A stretch of 64,000 bases of DNA, taken from contig CP004371.1 in NCBI GenBank assembly GCA_000597885.1, positions 806,001 to 870,000 on the forward strand. The letters run 5' to 3'. A program made the translations under genes and the position numbers. Each line of letters begins with the position of its first letter. Positions within the stretch are counted from its first letter, which is position 1. Shown in pieces: positions 55,729 through 63,886 of the stretch. The notes below the pieces were generated by a model. The model did not search any database, was not told where the DNA came from, and saw nothing but the letters and a program-made list of their open reading frames with translations. The DNA is from Flammeovirgaceae bacterium 311. GTDB lineage: Bacteria; Bacteroidota; Bacteroidia; Cytophagales; Cyclobacteriaceae.

Positions 55729-55868
55729 AATACATTATCGATAAAAATAATTTCCAATCAGGAAGATTTTATTCTAACAAGCCGGGCCAGTGTAGGTTTT
55801 TTTTATGTATTTCCTTGAATTTCGACAACAGGGAATCTTTTTTTACTTCTTTATCGTCGGTTAATTAA

Positions 55869-55876
55869 TATTTTTG
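55869..55876 (+). promoter_or_regulatory. -7 promoter box of serC
   Basis: TATTTTTG fits TAnnTTTG. A start of transcription about 6 bases later (near 55882) leaves 20 bases to ATG 55902 but only about 8 to GTG 55890, which favours the ATG as the real start. Confidence 0.5.
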
Positions 55877-55901
55877 CACATTAGTAGCTGTGCCCCATTC
55901 C

Positions 55902-57002
55902 ATGAGTAAGAATACCTTTTTTACAGTAGGTCCCTCTGAACTGTACTTCTCTGTTGAGATGCACATGAAAGAGGCGCTCCGCAAGCAGATTCCATCTATG
56001 AGCCATCGTGGCACTTCCTTCCAGAACCTGTACCGGCATGCTGCCGGGCATCTGCGAGAGTTGCTGCAGCTACCGGAAAGTTACTATGTACTCTTTATTA
56101 ATTCAGGAACCGAGGCCTGGGAGCGCATTTTGCAGAGCTGTGTGGAAAAAAAATCCTGCCACCTGGTGAATGGTGCTTTCTCTAAAAGATTTGCCCTTAC
56201 CGCTCAGGAGCTGGGACTTGAAACTGAAATTATTGAAACTCCCGACGGGCAGTGCATTGATCCGAAAAATATGCTGCTCTCTAACGACAGCGAATTAATT
56301 GCCCTAACTTATAATGAAACCAGTACCGGAGTTATGCAGCCGGTGAGTGATATTACCGATATCAGAAGAGGTTTCGAAAATTCTATCCTGGCAGTAGATG
56401 TGGTATCAGCGGCTCCTTACATCACTTTTAACATAGAGGATGTAGACAGCCTGTTCTTTTCCGTACAGAAAGGTTTTGGCCTGCCTGCCGGTCTTGGCGT
56501 ATTGATTGTAAATGAAAAATGCCTCTCTAAAGCTGTCCGGAAGCAGGAGAGCGGTAAAAGCCTGGGCAGCTACCACAGCCTGCCAAGTCTTATTGAGAAG
56601 GCTGAAAAGTATGAGACCCCTGCCACCCCAAATGTGCTTGGCATTTACCTGCTGGGAAAAGTGGCAGAAGAAATGAATAAGAAAGGCATAGACCAGATCA
56701 GGCGGGAAACAGACCAGAAAGCAGCCATTATTTACCAGGCGCTGGAAGATTGCAACTACCTGAAACTTTTTGTAGAAAAAAAGGCATGCCGCAGCAAAAC
56801 AACCATTGTAGCAGAGCTGCACGACACAGCAGATAGTAAACCGCTGATGGATTATTTATCTGCCAAGTATATGAAGGTGAGCAGCGGCTATGGAAAACAC
56901 AAAGATAAACATATTCGCATTGCCAATTTCCCCGCCCTTTCAAAAGAACAAATGGAGCGCCTGGCCGATGCGCTTGTGGCCTTCAAAAAAGTAGAAGTGT
57001 AA
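55902..57002 (+). CDS. serC: Phosphoserine aminotransferase
   Basis: SerC converts 3-phosphohydroxypyruvate to phosphoserine with glutamate and PLP. I use ATG 55902 (MSKNTFFTVGPSELYF), giving 366 residues, since the GTG at 55890 is too close to the predicted transcription start. Class V aminotransferase motifs: INSGTEAWERIL, LTYNETSTGVMQPVSD, and the PLP lysine in SVQKGFGLPAGLGV (Lys-containing). It completes the serine route begun by the SerB-SerA fusion. Genes for Usp (21 bases) and trehalase follow on the same strand. Confidence 0.9.
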   Translation: MSKNTFFTVGPSELYFSVEMHMKEALRKQIPSMSHRGTSFQNLYRHAAGHLRELLQLPESYYVLFINSGTEAWERILQSCVEKKSCHLVNGAFSKRFALTAQELGLETEIIETPDGQCIDPKNMLLSNDSELIALTYNETSTGVMQPVSDITDIRRGFENSILAVDVVSAAPYITFNIEDVDSLFFSVQKGFGLPAGLGVLIVNEKCLSKAVRKQESGKSLGSYHSLPSLIEKAEKYETPATPNVLGIYLLGKVAEEMNKKGIDQIRRETDQKAAIIYQALEDCNYLKLFVEKKACRSKTTIVAELHDTADSKPLMDYLSAKYMKVSSGYGKHKDKHIRIANFPALSKEQMERLADALVAFKKVEV

Positions 57003-57023
57003 CCCCTCCTTTCTCCCATCTGC

Positions 57024-57959
57024 ATGTACCCCATAAAAAGGATTCTGATAGCCCTTGATCTTACGCAAATGGATGCTACCCTCATCCATTTTGCTGCTTT
57101 CATTGTTAACAACACAGCCGCTGAAAGGCTTTACTTTGTAAATGTCATACGTAATTTTCACATCCCGGAGAGTGTGCTGAAGGAATTTCCCGGTTTGATT
57201 GATACAGCTATTGGTGAGCGAAAAGAAAAGATGAAAGCCGTTGTGGAGGAGAATTTTAAAGTAGAGGAGACAAGGCTAAAACAACTTAAGATCCAGTTTA
57301 TAGTGAAGGATGGAGCACCTGCTAAAAAATTACTGCAGGTGGCACAGGATTCAGAAATTGATTTGATTATTGCAGGCCGTAAAGTTAGCCTGGAGGGCGG
57401 CGGCGTACTGGTACAGCGATTAGCCCGCAGAGCAGCCTGTAACCTGCTGATCGTTCCGGAGGGCAGCCAGGCCCGGGTTAAAAAATTGCTGGTGCCTTCT
57501 GATTTTTCTGAAGATTCTAAACAGGCATTACATGCAGCCATTACACTGGCATCACGCATTGAGTCTCCTGTACAGGTGGTGGTTCAGAATGTTTTCCATG
57601 TTCCGCCGGGCTATCATTATTCCGGCAAGAGTTATGAGGAGTTTTCCGAAATCATGGAAAAACATGCCAGAAAAGACTTCAGGAAATTTATCAAAGAGAT
57701 AGACCTGAAGGGACAGAAGGTAAAAGATGTGTATTCACTGGACAAGAATGATAACCTGATGACTGACATATATGAGAAAGCTATTGAAATTGGTGCAGAT
57801 GGTATTGTGATGGGTGCCAAGGGCAGAACTGCCGCAACGGCATTGTTTTTAGGAAGTATAGCTGAAAGAGCCATTCAGATGAATACTCGCTTTCCGCTCA
57901 TGATTGTACGTCCTAAAGGTCAGAATGCAGGTTTCATGGACTTTATCATGGATATTTAA
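57024..57959 (+). CDS. Tandem universal stress protein
   Basis: The 311-residue protein carries two Usp domains (about 1-145 and 150-300). The second has the ATP-binding motif G-x2-G-x9-G-S, as GAKGRTAATALFLGS near residue 270. The first lacks that motif, its corresponding stretch reading AGRKVSLEGGGV, and so probably does not bind ATP. Tandem Usp proteins respond to starvation or redox stress; the direct effect here is unknown. It is 21 bases downstream of serC and 49 bases upstream of trehalase. Confidence 0.9.
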   Translation: MYPIKRILIALDLTQMDATLIHFAAFIVNNTAAERLYFVNVIRNFHIPESVLKEFPGLIDTAIGERKEKMKAVVEENFKVEETRLKQLKIQFIVKDGAPAKKLLQVAQDSEIDLIIAGRKVSLEGGGVLVQRLARRAACNLLIVPEGSQARVKKLLVPSDFSEDSKQALHAAITLASRIESPVQVVVQNVFHVPPGYHYSGKSYEEFSEIMEKHARKDFRKFIKEIDLKGQKVKDVYSLDKNDNLMTDIYEKAIEIGADGIVMGAKGRTAATALFLGSIAERAIQMNTRFPLMIVRPKGQNAGFMDFIMDI

Positions 57960-58008
57960 TCTAAATTTTTGCTCTGGACTGGAAGCCACAACACGTAATC
58001 AGATCAAG

Positions 58009-59595
58009 ATGATTAGGAAAGCCTACCTCCTGCTGCTTTGCATTGTACTGGCATGCCAGACATCCTCACAGCCAGAAGTACAGACCTACACCGGTTCTGA
58101 ATTCTTCAGGCCTGCCACAGAGCTTGGCGAACTTTTCCCTGCTGTGCAAATGGGACACGTTTTCCCCGACAGCAAAACTTTTGTAGACAGCAGACCAAAA
58201 TCAAACCCTGCAGAAATTCTTGACCTGTATAAGACCCGTAAAAATGAACCGGGTTTTAACCTGAAGGCTTTCATAGAGGAGCATTTTGAACTTCCAGGCT
58301 TGGCTGCCGAAGAATTTCAGCTCGATACCCAGCTGAGCATGGAAGATCACATTGTAAACCACTGGACCTACCTGGCCCGGCAGGCAGATACCAATGAGTC
58401 CTGGTCCACTCTGGTGCCACTGCCCCACCCCTATGTAGTTCCCGGCGGCAGATTCAGGGAAATTTATTACTGGGACAGCTATTTTACAATGTATGGCCTG
58501 GCAGCAAGCGAACGTATGGACCTGCTGGAAAGCATGTTACAAAACTTTGCATGGCTGGTAAATGAAGTAGGCCATATTCCAAACGGAAACCGCACCTACT
58601 ACCTTAGCCGTTCACAACCTCCCTTTTTTGGGGCAATGGTTTCCCTGTACCAGCAATATAAAGGTACTGAGGCTGCACTTGCCTATTTGCCGCAGCTGGA
58701 AAAAGAGTATCAGTTCTGGATGGATGGCTCCGAAAGGCTCCAGCCCGGACAATCGCACCGCCGCGTTGTGCAGATGCCGGATGGCAATATGCTGAACCGG
58801 TATTTCGACGACCTGGATTCCCCACGCCCTGAAAGTTATCCGGAAGATGTGGAAACTGCTGCCAAACAGCCGGAAGCGCAGCGTCCTGTGGTATACAGGC
58901 ACTTAAGGGCTGCGGCTGAATCTGGCTGGGATTTTAGCAGCCGCTGGTTCAATGATGCTAAAAACCTTACTACCATACAAACTACTGCTATTGTACCGGT
59001 AGACCTGAACAGCCTGCTCTATCACCTGGAGCAAACCATCAGTGAACTGCATTTGGCCGCTGGTAACCAGGAGCAGGCCGATGATTATGAACACAGGGCT
59101 TCAGCACGTCTGGAGGCCATCAATAAATGGCTCTGGAACGTAAAGGAACAGGCTTATGGCGATTATCACCTGGAAAAGAAAGCCTTTACCCCTGTGCTTT
59201 CACTGGCTATGGTCTATCCACTTTATTTTGGTATTGCTACCAAAGAAAAGGCCGGTGCAGTAGCCAAACAGCTACAGGAGAAATTTTTACTGCCTGGTGG
59301 CCTGGTAACCACGCTGAACAATACCGGCCAGCAGTGGGATTATCCAAATGGTTGGGCCCCGCTGCAATGGCTTGCCATTAAAGGGCTGAATAATTATGGC
59401 CATGCTAAACTAAGCAATGATATAGCCAGCCGCTGGCTGCGCATAAACCGCAAAGTTTTTCAGGAAACAGGCCGTATGATGGAGAAATACAATGTTGCCG
59501 ATACCACCCTGCAGGGCGGCGGCGGCGAGTATCCGCTGCAGGATGGTTTCGGCTGGACCAACGGAGTAGTGCTGGCTATTATAGCAGGAGAATAA
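58009..59595 (+). CDS. Lipoprotein trehalase, glycoside hydrolase family 37
   Basis: The enzyme splits trehalose into two glucose. I take ATG 58009 (MIRKAYLLLL), giving 528 residues with a signal-peptidase II site LACQ; the longer frame to 57904 overlaps usp by 56 bases and adds no family sequence. GH37 signatures are PGGRFREIYYWDSYFTMYGL (near 145) and QWDYPNGWAPLQW (near 445). The signal suggests a periplasmic or outer-membrane enzyme acting on external trehalose. This separates it from the cytoplasmic TreS-Mak route, so the two will not compete for the same pool. Confidence 0.92.
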   Translation: MIRKAYLLLLCIVLACQTSSQPEVQTYTGSEFFRPATELGELFPAVQMGHVFPDSKTFVDSRPKSNPAEILDLYKTRKNEPGFNLKAFIEEHFELPGLAAEEFQLDTQLSMEDHIVNHWTYLARQADTNESWSTLVPLPHPYVVPGGRFREIYYWDSYFTMYGLAASERMDLLESMLQNFAWLVNEVGHIPNGNRTYYLSRSQPPFFGAMVSLYQQYKGTEAALAYLPQLEKEYQFWMDGSERLQPGQSHRRVVQMPDGNMLNRYFDDLDSPRPESYPEDVETAAKQPEAQRPVVYRHLRAAAESGWDFSSRWFNDAKNLTTIQTTAIVPVDLNSLLYHLEQTISELHLAAGNQEQADDYEHRASARLEAINKWLWNVKEQAYGDYHLEKKAFTPVLSLAMVYPLYFGIATKEKAGAVAKQLQEKFLLPGGLVTTLNNTGQQWDYPNGWAPLQWLAIKGLNNYGHAKLSNDIASRWLRINRKVFQETGRMMEKYNVADTTLQGGGGEYPLQDGFGWTNGVVLAIIAGE

Positions 59596-59642
59596 TTATT
59601 TTGAACGGTTAAACCCACCTGCCGTTCTTACATCTAAGGCAT

Positions 59643-60206
59643 GTGAGCACCCACACCAGTACTTTTCCGGAAGACCAGGAGTTGTTAAAGCAGTTTGGCA
59701 AAGCCGAAAGCCGTAACTGGGCCTTCAGCCAGATTGTGCGTAAGTACAGCGAACGGGTGTATCGCCACTGCCGCAAAATGGTAATCGATCATGAAGATGC
59801 CAATGACCTGGTGCAGGAGACTTTTATCAAGGTTTATGCTGGTCTGGATAATTTCCGGCAGGCCTCCAGCCTTTTTACCTGGATTTACAAAATAGCAACT
59901 AATGAGTGTCTGGCTTTTTTAAGGAAAAAACGCAGACGCTTTTTTTTACCTCTGGTAGATTATTCTGCGGAGCTTGCCAACAAGCTGGAGGCACAGATTT
60001 CTCCCGATGCAGACCTGATTCAGAAAAAGCTGCAGAATGCCATTTTACGCCTGCCCGACAAACAACGCCTGGTGTTCAATCTTCGCTACTACGATGAGCT
60101 TTCTTACGAGCAAATTGCCGACATTACAGCTACCTCTGTAGGGGCGCTAAAGTCAAGTTATCACCTGGCTGTTAAAAAAATTGAAGAATTTGTAAAAGAA
60201 GATTAA
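59643..60206 (+). CDS. ECF-type RNA polymerase sigma factor
   Basis: The 187-residue sigma factor has region 2 (DHEDANDLVQETFIKVYAGL and FTWIYKIATNECL) and region 4 with YDELSYEQIADIT and VGALKSSYHLAVKK. It starts with GTG 59643, since the overlapping ATG at 59641 is immediately followed by a stop (ATGTGA); the first internal ATG would remove most of region 2. It precedes a membrane protein and a CpxP-like protein, a layout suggesting regulation of the sigma by those two. Target promoters are unknown. Confidence 0.92.
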   Translation: MSTHTSTFPEDQELLKQFGKAESRNWAFSQIVRKYSERVYRHCRKMVIDHEDANDLVQETFIKVYAGLDNFRQASSLFTWIYKIATNECLAFLRKKRRRFFLPLVDYSAELANKLEAQISPDADLIQKKLQNAILRLPDKQRLVFNLRYYDELSYEQIADITATSVGALKSSYHLAVKKIEEFVKED

Positions 60207-60237
60207 ACTTTATGGGGATTCCTGCATCTAAATTATA

Positions 60238-60678
60238 ATGAAAAAGATAAAGCTAAGCGAAATTCCTAAGCAAGATCCTTTTATTATGCCAGAAGGCTAC
60301 CTGGAACAACTGCCTCAGCGCATCCAGGAAAAGGTTCAGCAAAGGCCGCAAAGCAGCTGGGCAGATCCAAAAAGCCTATGGTTTTTTCCACGTCTGCAGC
60401 TGGCATTTTCAGTACTGGTTTTGCTTGTGGTGTCTTTATTATTTTTAAGGCAGCCAGGCAAGCAGGAAACCGACCCGCAGCTGCTCCTTTATGAAGCCAG
60501 TCAGCAGGAGATTGTTACCTACCTCAACAACAACACTAACTTAACCGTACAGGAGCTTGCTTTAGAGGGAGACTGGGAGCAATCAGAACTGATGACCAGC
60601 GAACTGGGATCGAAAGATGTACTGGAAGATGAAATAATGAATAATATAGATCTTTATACTGCAGAAGAATTATGGTAA
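60238..60678 (+). CDS. Single-helix membrane protein, candidate anti-sigma factor
   Basis: The 146-residue protein has a 55-residue cytoplasmic N-terminus (IPKQDPFIMPEGYLEQLPQR), one membrane helix (about 54-72, LAFSVLVLLVVSLLFL) and a 75-residue periplasmic part. No zinc anti-sigma motif (HxxxCxxC) is present. The DPF and PEGY pair is a recurring feature of small proteins after ECF sigma genes in Bacteroidota. It lies 31 bases after the sigma gene and overlaps the CpxP-like gene as TAATG, so the three are translated together. Anti-sigma role is inferred from context. Confidence 0.72.
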   Translation: MKKIKLSEIPKQDPFIMPEGYLEQLPQRIQEKVQQRPQSSWADPKSLWFFPRLQLAFSVLVLLVVSLLFLRQPGKQETDPQLLLYEASQQEIVTYLNNNTNLTVQELALEGDWEQSELMTSELGSKDVLEDEIMNNIDLYTAEELW

Positions 60679-61124
60679 TGAAGAAAGCTTTGATAATATT
60701 TCATGTACTCTTTACCTGTATTGTACCCTTTAGCATGGCACAACAGCACAAGGAGGACAAGCATGAAAAAATAGAAGCGGCCAGGGTAGCTCATATTACC
60801 TCGCGCCTAGGCCTAAGCCCCGAACAGGCCCAGAAGTTCTGGCCTGTCTATAATGAGTTTTCAGCTAAGCGGGAAACACTGCGCAAGCAACATCGCAATG
60901 TTTTTCTTGAAGCCAGATCGGGCGATCTTAGCAACGATCAGGCAAAGACTGCCATCAATAACCATATAAGAATGGAAAAGGAAGAGGCTGCGCTGGATGA
61001 AGAGTATTATGGCAACAAGTTACAAACAGTACTCGAACCCCGACAGATCATGCAGTTAATGCTGGCCGAGCATGAATTCAGGAAAATGCTCCTGGAGCGC
61101 CTCAAAGATAAAAACCCTAACTAA
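60678..61124 (+). CDS. CpxP/Spy-like periplasmic sensor protein
   Basis: I choose the ATG in the overlap TAATG at 60678 (MKKALIIF); 148 residues. A signal peptide ending SMAQ leads to a helical chain with ITSRLGLSPEQAQKFWPVYNEF, then KQHRNVFLEARSG and IRMEKEEAALDEEYYGNKLQ, the hooked helical hairpin type of CpxP, Spy and CnrX. Such proteins sense metals or misfolded proteins in the periplasm. Translation is coupled to the membrane protein upstream. A strong terminator follows, closing the sigma/membrane/periplasmic unit. Confidence 0.75.
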   Translation: MKKALIIFHVLFTCIVPFSMAQQHKEDKHEKIEAARVAHITSRLGLSPEQAQKFWPVYNEFSAKRETLRKQHRNVFLEARSGDLSNDQAKTAINNHIRMEKEEAALDEEYYGNKLQTVLEPRQIMQLMLAEHEFRKMLLERLKDKNPN

Positions 61125-61178
61125 GGTTTCATTTAGATCTTCTGTGTGCTATACCTCAAGATCGATTATTGTCAATTC

Positions 61179-61210
61179 AAAGCCCGGTCGCACATAACCG
61201 GGCTTTTTAT
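61179..61210 (+). terminator. Rho-independent terminator of the sigma operon
   Basis: A 10-bp perfect stem (AAAGCCCGGT / ACCGGGCTTT) with an 8-base loop and following T-run, 55 bases after the stop. Confidence 0.88.
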
Positions 61211-61269
61211 TTGTTTTGTAGCCACACTTTCCTCCTCTCCATTTTAAAATTTATCCAGTAACTTGCACC

Positions 61270-62577
61270 ATGAGCCATATTAGTCTGCTCGATCTTAGCA
61301 AGCTTATTCGCAGAACCTTAGAGCGCCAGCTGGAACAGAATTACTGGGTGGTGGCTGAAATTGGTGAGCTGAGGCAACACCAGAGGGGCCATTGCTACCT
61401 GGAGCTTATCGAAAAGCAAAACGATATACTGGTCACTAAGCAGCGTGCTACCATCTGGTCATCGAGCTACCGTACCATTAAACACAATTTTGAAGAAGTT
61501 ACCGGGCAATCACTTGCACCGGGGCTAAAAGTCCTTTGCCAGGTACAGGTGCAGTACCATGAGCTGTACGGCCTTAGCCTCAACATTCAGGAGATCGATC
61601 CTAATTATACCATGGGCGAAAGAGCCCGCATGCGGGCCGAAATCATACAGCGCCTTATCGGAGAAGGTCTCTATGACATGAACCGTCGCCATGAGCTTAG
61701 CCAGGTTCCGCAGCGCATTGCGGTTATTTCGTCGCCTACGGCAGCCGGTTGGGGTGATTTTTTGCACCAGCTGCTGATGAACCCCTACCGCTTTCGCTTT
61801 GAGGTAGACCTGTATAAAGCCACCATGCAGGGCGACTCTGCCCGGGAAAGCATCTGCAGTGCTCTGGAGCAAATTACACAAGCTGCAAAGCCTTACGATG
61901 CCGTGGTCATCATCAGGGGTGGCGGCGCCCGCATAGATCTTGATTGCTTCGATCACTATGAGCTGGCAATCTCCATTGCAAAATTTCCGCTGCCCATTTT
62001 AACAGGCATTGGCCACGACAGGGATGAGACCATTGCCGACCTGGTGGCGCACACCAGGCTGAAGACCCCTACAGCAGTGGCTGAATTCCTCATCAATAAC
62101 CTAAGAAGCTACGAAGCACAGCTGGATGAGCTAAGCAATACAGTATTTGCCTATGCAGGTAATTACCTGAACCAGCAGCAGCAATGGGTAAACCAGCTGC
62201 AAAGCAAACTTCAGACTGGTGCCAGATCGCTACTGGGAAGTCAGCAAAAACAACTGCAGCAAATGGCCGGCAGTATTGGCGCCAACACACGGCACCGCAT
62301 CAGGTTTGGCCGGGAGCAGCTCAAAAGCATGGAGAGAATTCTTTATTCTTCTGTTGATAAAGCCATGTGCAGTGAATCGGCTACTTTAGATCAACTGGAG
62401 ATTACCCTGCGCCTGCAGGACCCACAGCGGCTGCTCAAACGGGGTTACACCATCAGCTACCTGGAGGGTATTCCACTCCACAAAGCAAATGCGCCTAAAC
62501 CCGGCCAGCTGCTGATTACCCATACCCAAAATAATATCATAACCAGTAAGGTAGAAGATACTACCCCCAATACATAA
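61270..62577 (+). CDS. xseA: Exodeoxyribonuclease VII large subunit
   Basis: XseA with XseB degrades single-stranded DNA from both ends. The 435-residue protein begins with an OB-fold (YWVVAEIGELRQHQRGHCYLEL), then the core motifs RIAVISSPTAAGWGDFL, VVIIRGGGARIDLDCFD (the GGG loop) and GIGHDRDETIADLVAHTRLKTPTA-type sequence, followed by a coiled-coil region and the RGYTI element. xseB begins 4 bases later, so the two are translated as a pair. Confidence 0.94.
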   Translation: MSHISLLDLSKLIRRTLERQLEQNYWVVAEIGELRQHQRGHCYLELIEKQNDILVTKQRATIWSSSYRTIKHNFEEVTGQSLAPGLKVLCQVQVQYHELYGLSLNIQEIDPNYTMGERARMRAEIIQRLIGEGLYDMNRRHELSQVPQRIAVISSPTAAGWGDFLHQLLMNPYRFRFEVDLYKATMQGDSARESICSALEQITQAAKPYDAVVIIRGGGARIDLDCFDHYELAISIAKFPLPILTGIGHDRDETIADLVAHTRLKTPTAVAEFLINNLRSYEAQLDELSNTVFAYAGNYLNQQQQWVNQLQSKLQTGARSLLGSQQKQLQQMAGSIGANTRHRIRFGREQLKSMERILYSSVDKAMCSESATLDQLEITLRLQDPQRLLKRGYTISYLEGIPLHKANAPKPGQLLITHTQNNIITSKVEDTTPNT

Positions 62578-62581
62578 GAAA

Positions 62582-62767
62582 ATGACCTACAAAGACGCCA
62601 TCAAGAAGCTGGAGGAAATCGTAAACAAGATAGAAAATGAAGATCCTGATGTAGATGAAATCTCCGGACTGGTGAAGGAAGCTTATGAACTGCTGACATT
62701 TTGTAAAACGCGCCTGAAAACAACAGAAGAAGAAGTGCAGGAAGCTTTTGAAAAACTCAGGGAATAA
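62582..62767 (+). CDS. xseB: Exodeoxyribonuclease VII small subunit
   Basis: The 61-residue protein is a single XseB domain: MTYKDAIKKLEEIVNKIEN and a second helix with LVKEAYELLTFCKTRLKTTEEEV. Multiple copies of this small helical protein bind the XseA coiled-coil. It starts 4 bases after the xseA stop and is convergent with the rhomboid gene 19 bases beyond. Confidence 0.92.
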   Translation: MTYKDAIKKLEEIVNKIENEDPDVDEISGLVKEAYELLTFCKTRLKTTEEEVQEAFEKLRE

Positions 62768-62785
62768 TTTATTTATTAGTGTAGC

Positions 62786-63349
62786 TCAATACTCTACCCT
62801 GCTCATTCTGCGACCGTAGATCATAGCAGTGCTAATACCTACCAGAGCCCCGTAAATGTGCGATTCATAGGATACATTAGGCTCTGTTGGCAACAACCCA
62901 TAGAACATACTTCCATACAAAACAATGGTTACCGTTGAAATCACCAGTGAGCGGAAGTCTTTTCGGAAAAAACCGAAGAAGATCAGGAAAAAGGCAAGGC
63001 CATATATAACGCCGCTGGCACCAATATGGAGGCTGTGGCGGCCAAAAAGCCAGACCAGTATGCCTGTAATAAAATAACAGTAAAAAAAGATCTTGTTGGC
63101 AATGCGGGGATAAAAAAAGAAAAGGGTGGTACCCAGGAACAGGAAAGGCACTGTGTTGGAGGCAATGTGCCACCAGGAGCCGTGCAATAAAGGTGAGGTA
63201 ACAATTCCAATCAGCCCAAATGCATCTCTTGGCAGAATTCCCAGAAAGCTAAAATCGATACCCCAGCTTACTTCAAAAAAGAAAACGCCCCACATCAGCA
63301 TTGTGAGGCGCGCAGGTACTAAAACACTGTCGCTGATTCTCTCCAGCAT
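62786..63349 (-). CDS. Rhomboid family intramembrane serine protease
   Basis: The 187-residue protein has six hydrophobic helices. The catalytic pair is Ser112 in HIGASGVIYGL and His164 in YESHIYGALVG, and HIASN (His61, Asn65) is the oxyanion-side motif. Rhomboids cut membrane-spanning proteins within the bilayer; no substrate is nearby. It lacks extra domains, being the minimal six-helix form. It lies 7 bases after the preceding minus-strand gene stop, so the two are likely co-transcribed. Confidence 0.92.
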   Translation of the reverse strand: MLERISDSVLVPARLTMLMWGVFFFEVSWGIDFSFLGILPRDAFGLIGIVTSPLLHGSWWHIASNTVPFLFLGTTLFFFYPRIANKIFFYCYFITGILVWLFGRHSLHIGASGVIYGLAFFLIFFGFFRKDFRSLVISTVTIVLYGSMFYGLLPTEPNVSYESHIYGALVGISTAMIYGRRMSRVEY

Positions 63350-63355
63350 AATTTG

Positions 63356-63832
63356 TTAAACCCGAAACGTACGCGGATCATCTATCATCGGCAAAGTTAT
63401 CACTTTTGACTCATTGTACCCAACAGAAAGATATCCTAATACACCACCATTGGCCTCTGCCACTTGTTTGGCCAGCTCCTGCAAACTGGCATAGTACTGC
63501 TCCGCCAGGGGCTTTTCTAATTTGTAAAGAATTGGATTTAGCTGCTGAAGCCTTTCAGAGATTATTCTGTAACGTTCATTGACGTCTTTTGGCAAATCCC
63601 GTCTTAAAAGTGCTATATCAGACTGATACCTTTGGCCTACTTCCTCATAAAAGCCGTCCAGATCAGGTCTGGAATGAAATTTCTTCCACCAGGTAACATC
63701 CAGGCCTCTCTCTACTTCTTTTTCGTTATAATCGCCATCAGAACCGGCTACCATAACAGTAACCAGGGCTGGCGCCTGTAACATTATTTCCCGTTCACGG
63801 GCTGAAAGCATGTCGAATGTATGATTCATCAT
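63356..63832 (-). CDS. Helical protein of unknown function (TerB-like start)
   Basis: I use ATG 63832 (MMNHTFDML), giving 158 residues; a GTG at 63853 is also possible. The N-terminal half includes APALVTVMVAGSDGDYNEKEVERG, an acidic-loop motif reminiscent of TerB-fold proteins, and WWKKF. The C-terminal half is helical and ends RTFRV. I cannot assign a family with confidence. It is 6 bases upstream of the rhomboid gene stop-start junction and probably shares a transcript with it. Confidence 0.7.
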   Translation of the reverse strand: MMNHTFDMLSAREREIMLQAPALVTVMVAGSDGDYNEKEVERGLDVTWWKKFHSRPDLDGFYEEVGQRYQSDIALLRRDLPKDVNERYRIISERLQQLNPILYKLEKPLAEQYYASLQELAKQVAEANGGVLGYLSVGYNESKVITLPMIDDPRTFRV

Positions 63833-63886
63833 ACCTAATAAATCAATAACCACCAGGCATTGTTTTACAAATTAGTGATGGATCAC

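Noticed and set aside
57904-58008. Longer trehalase start overlapping usp
   Set aside because: It overlaps usp by 56 bases and hides the lipoprotein signal; ATG 58009 is better.
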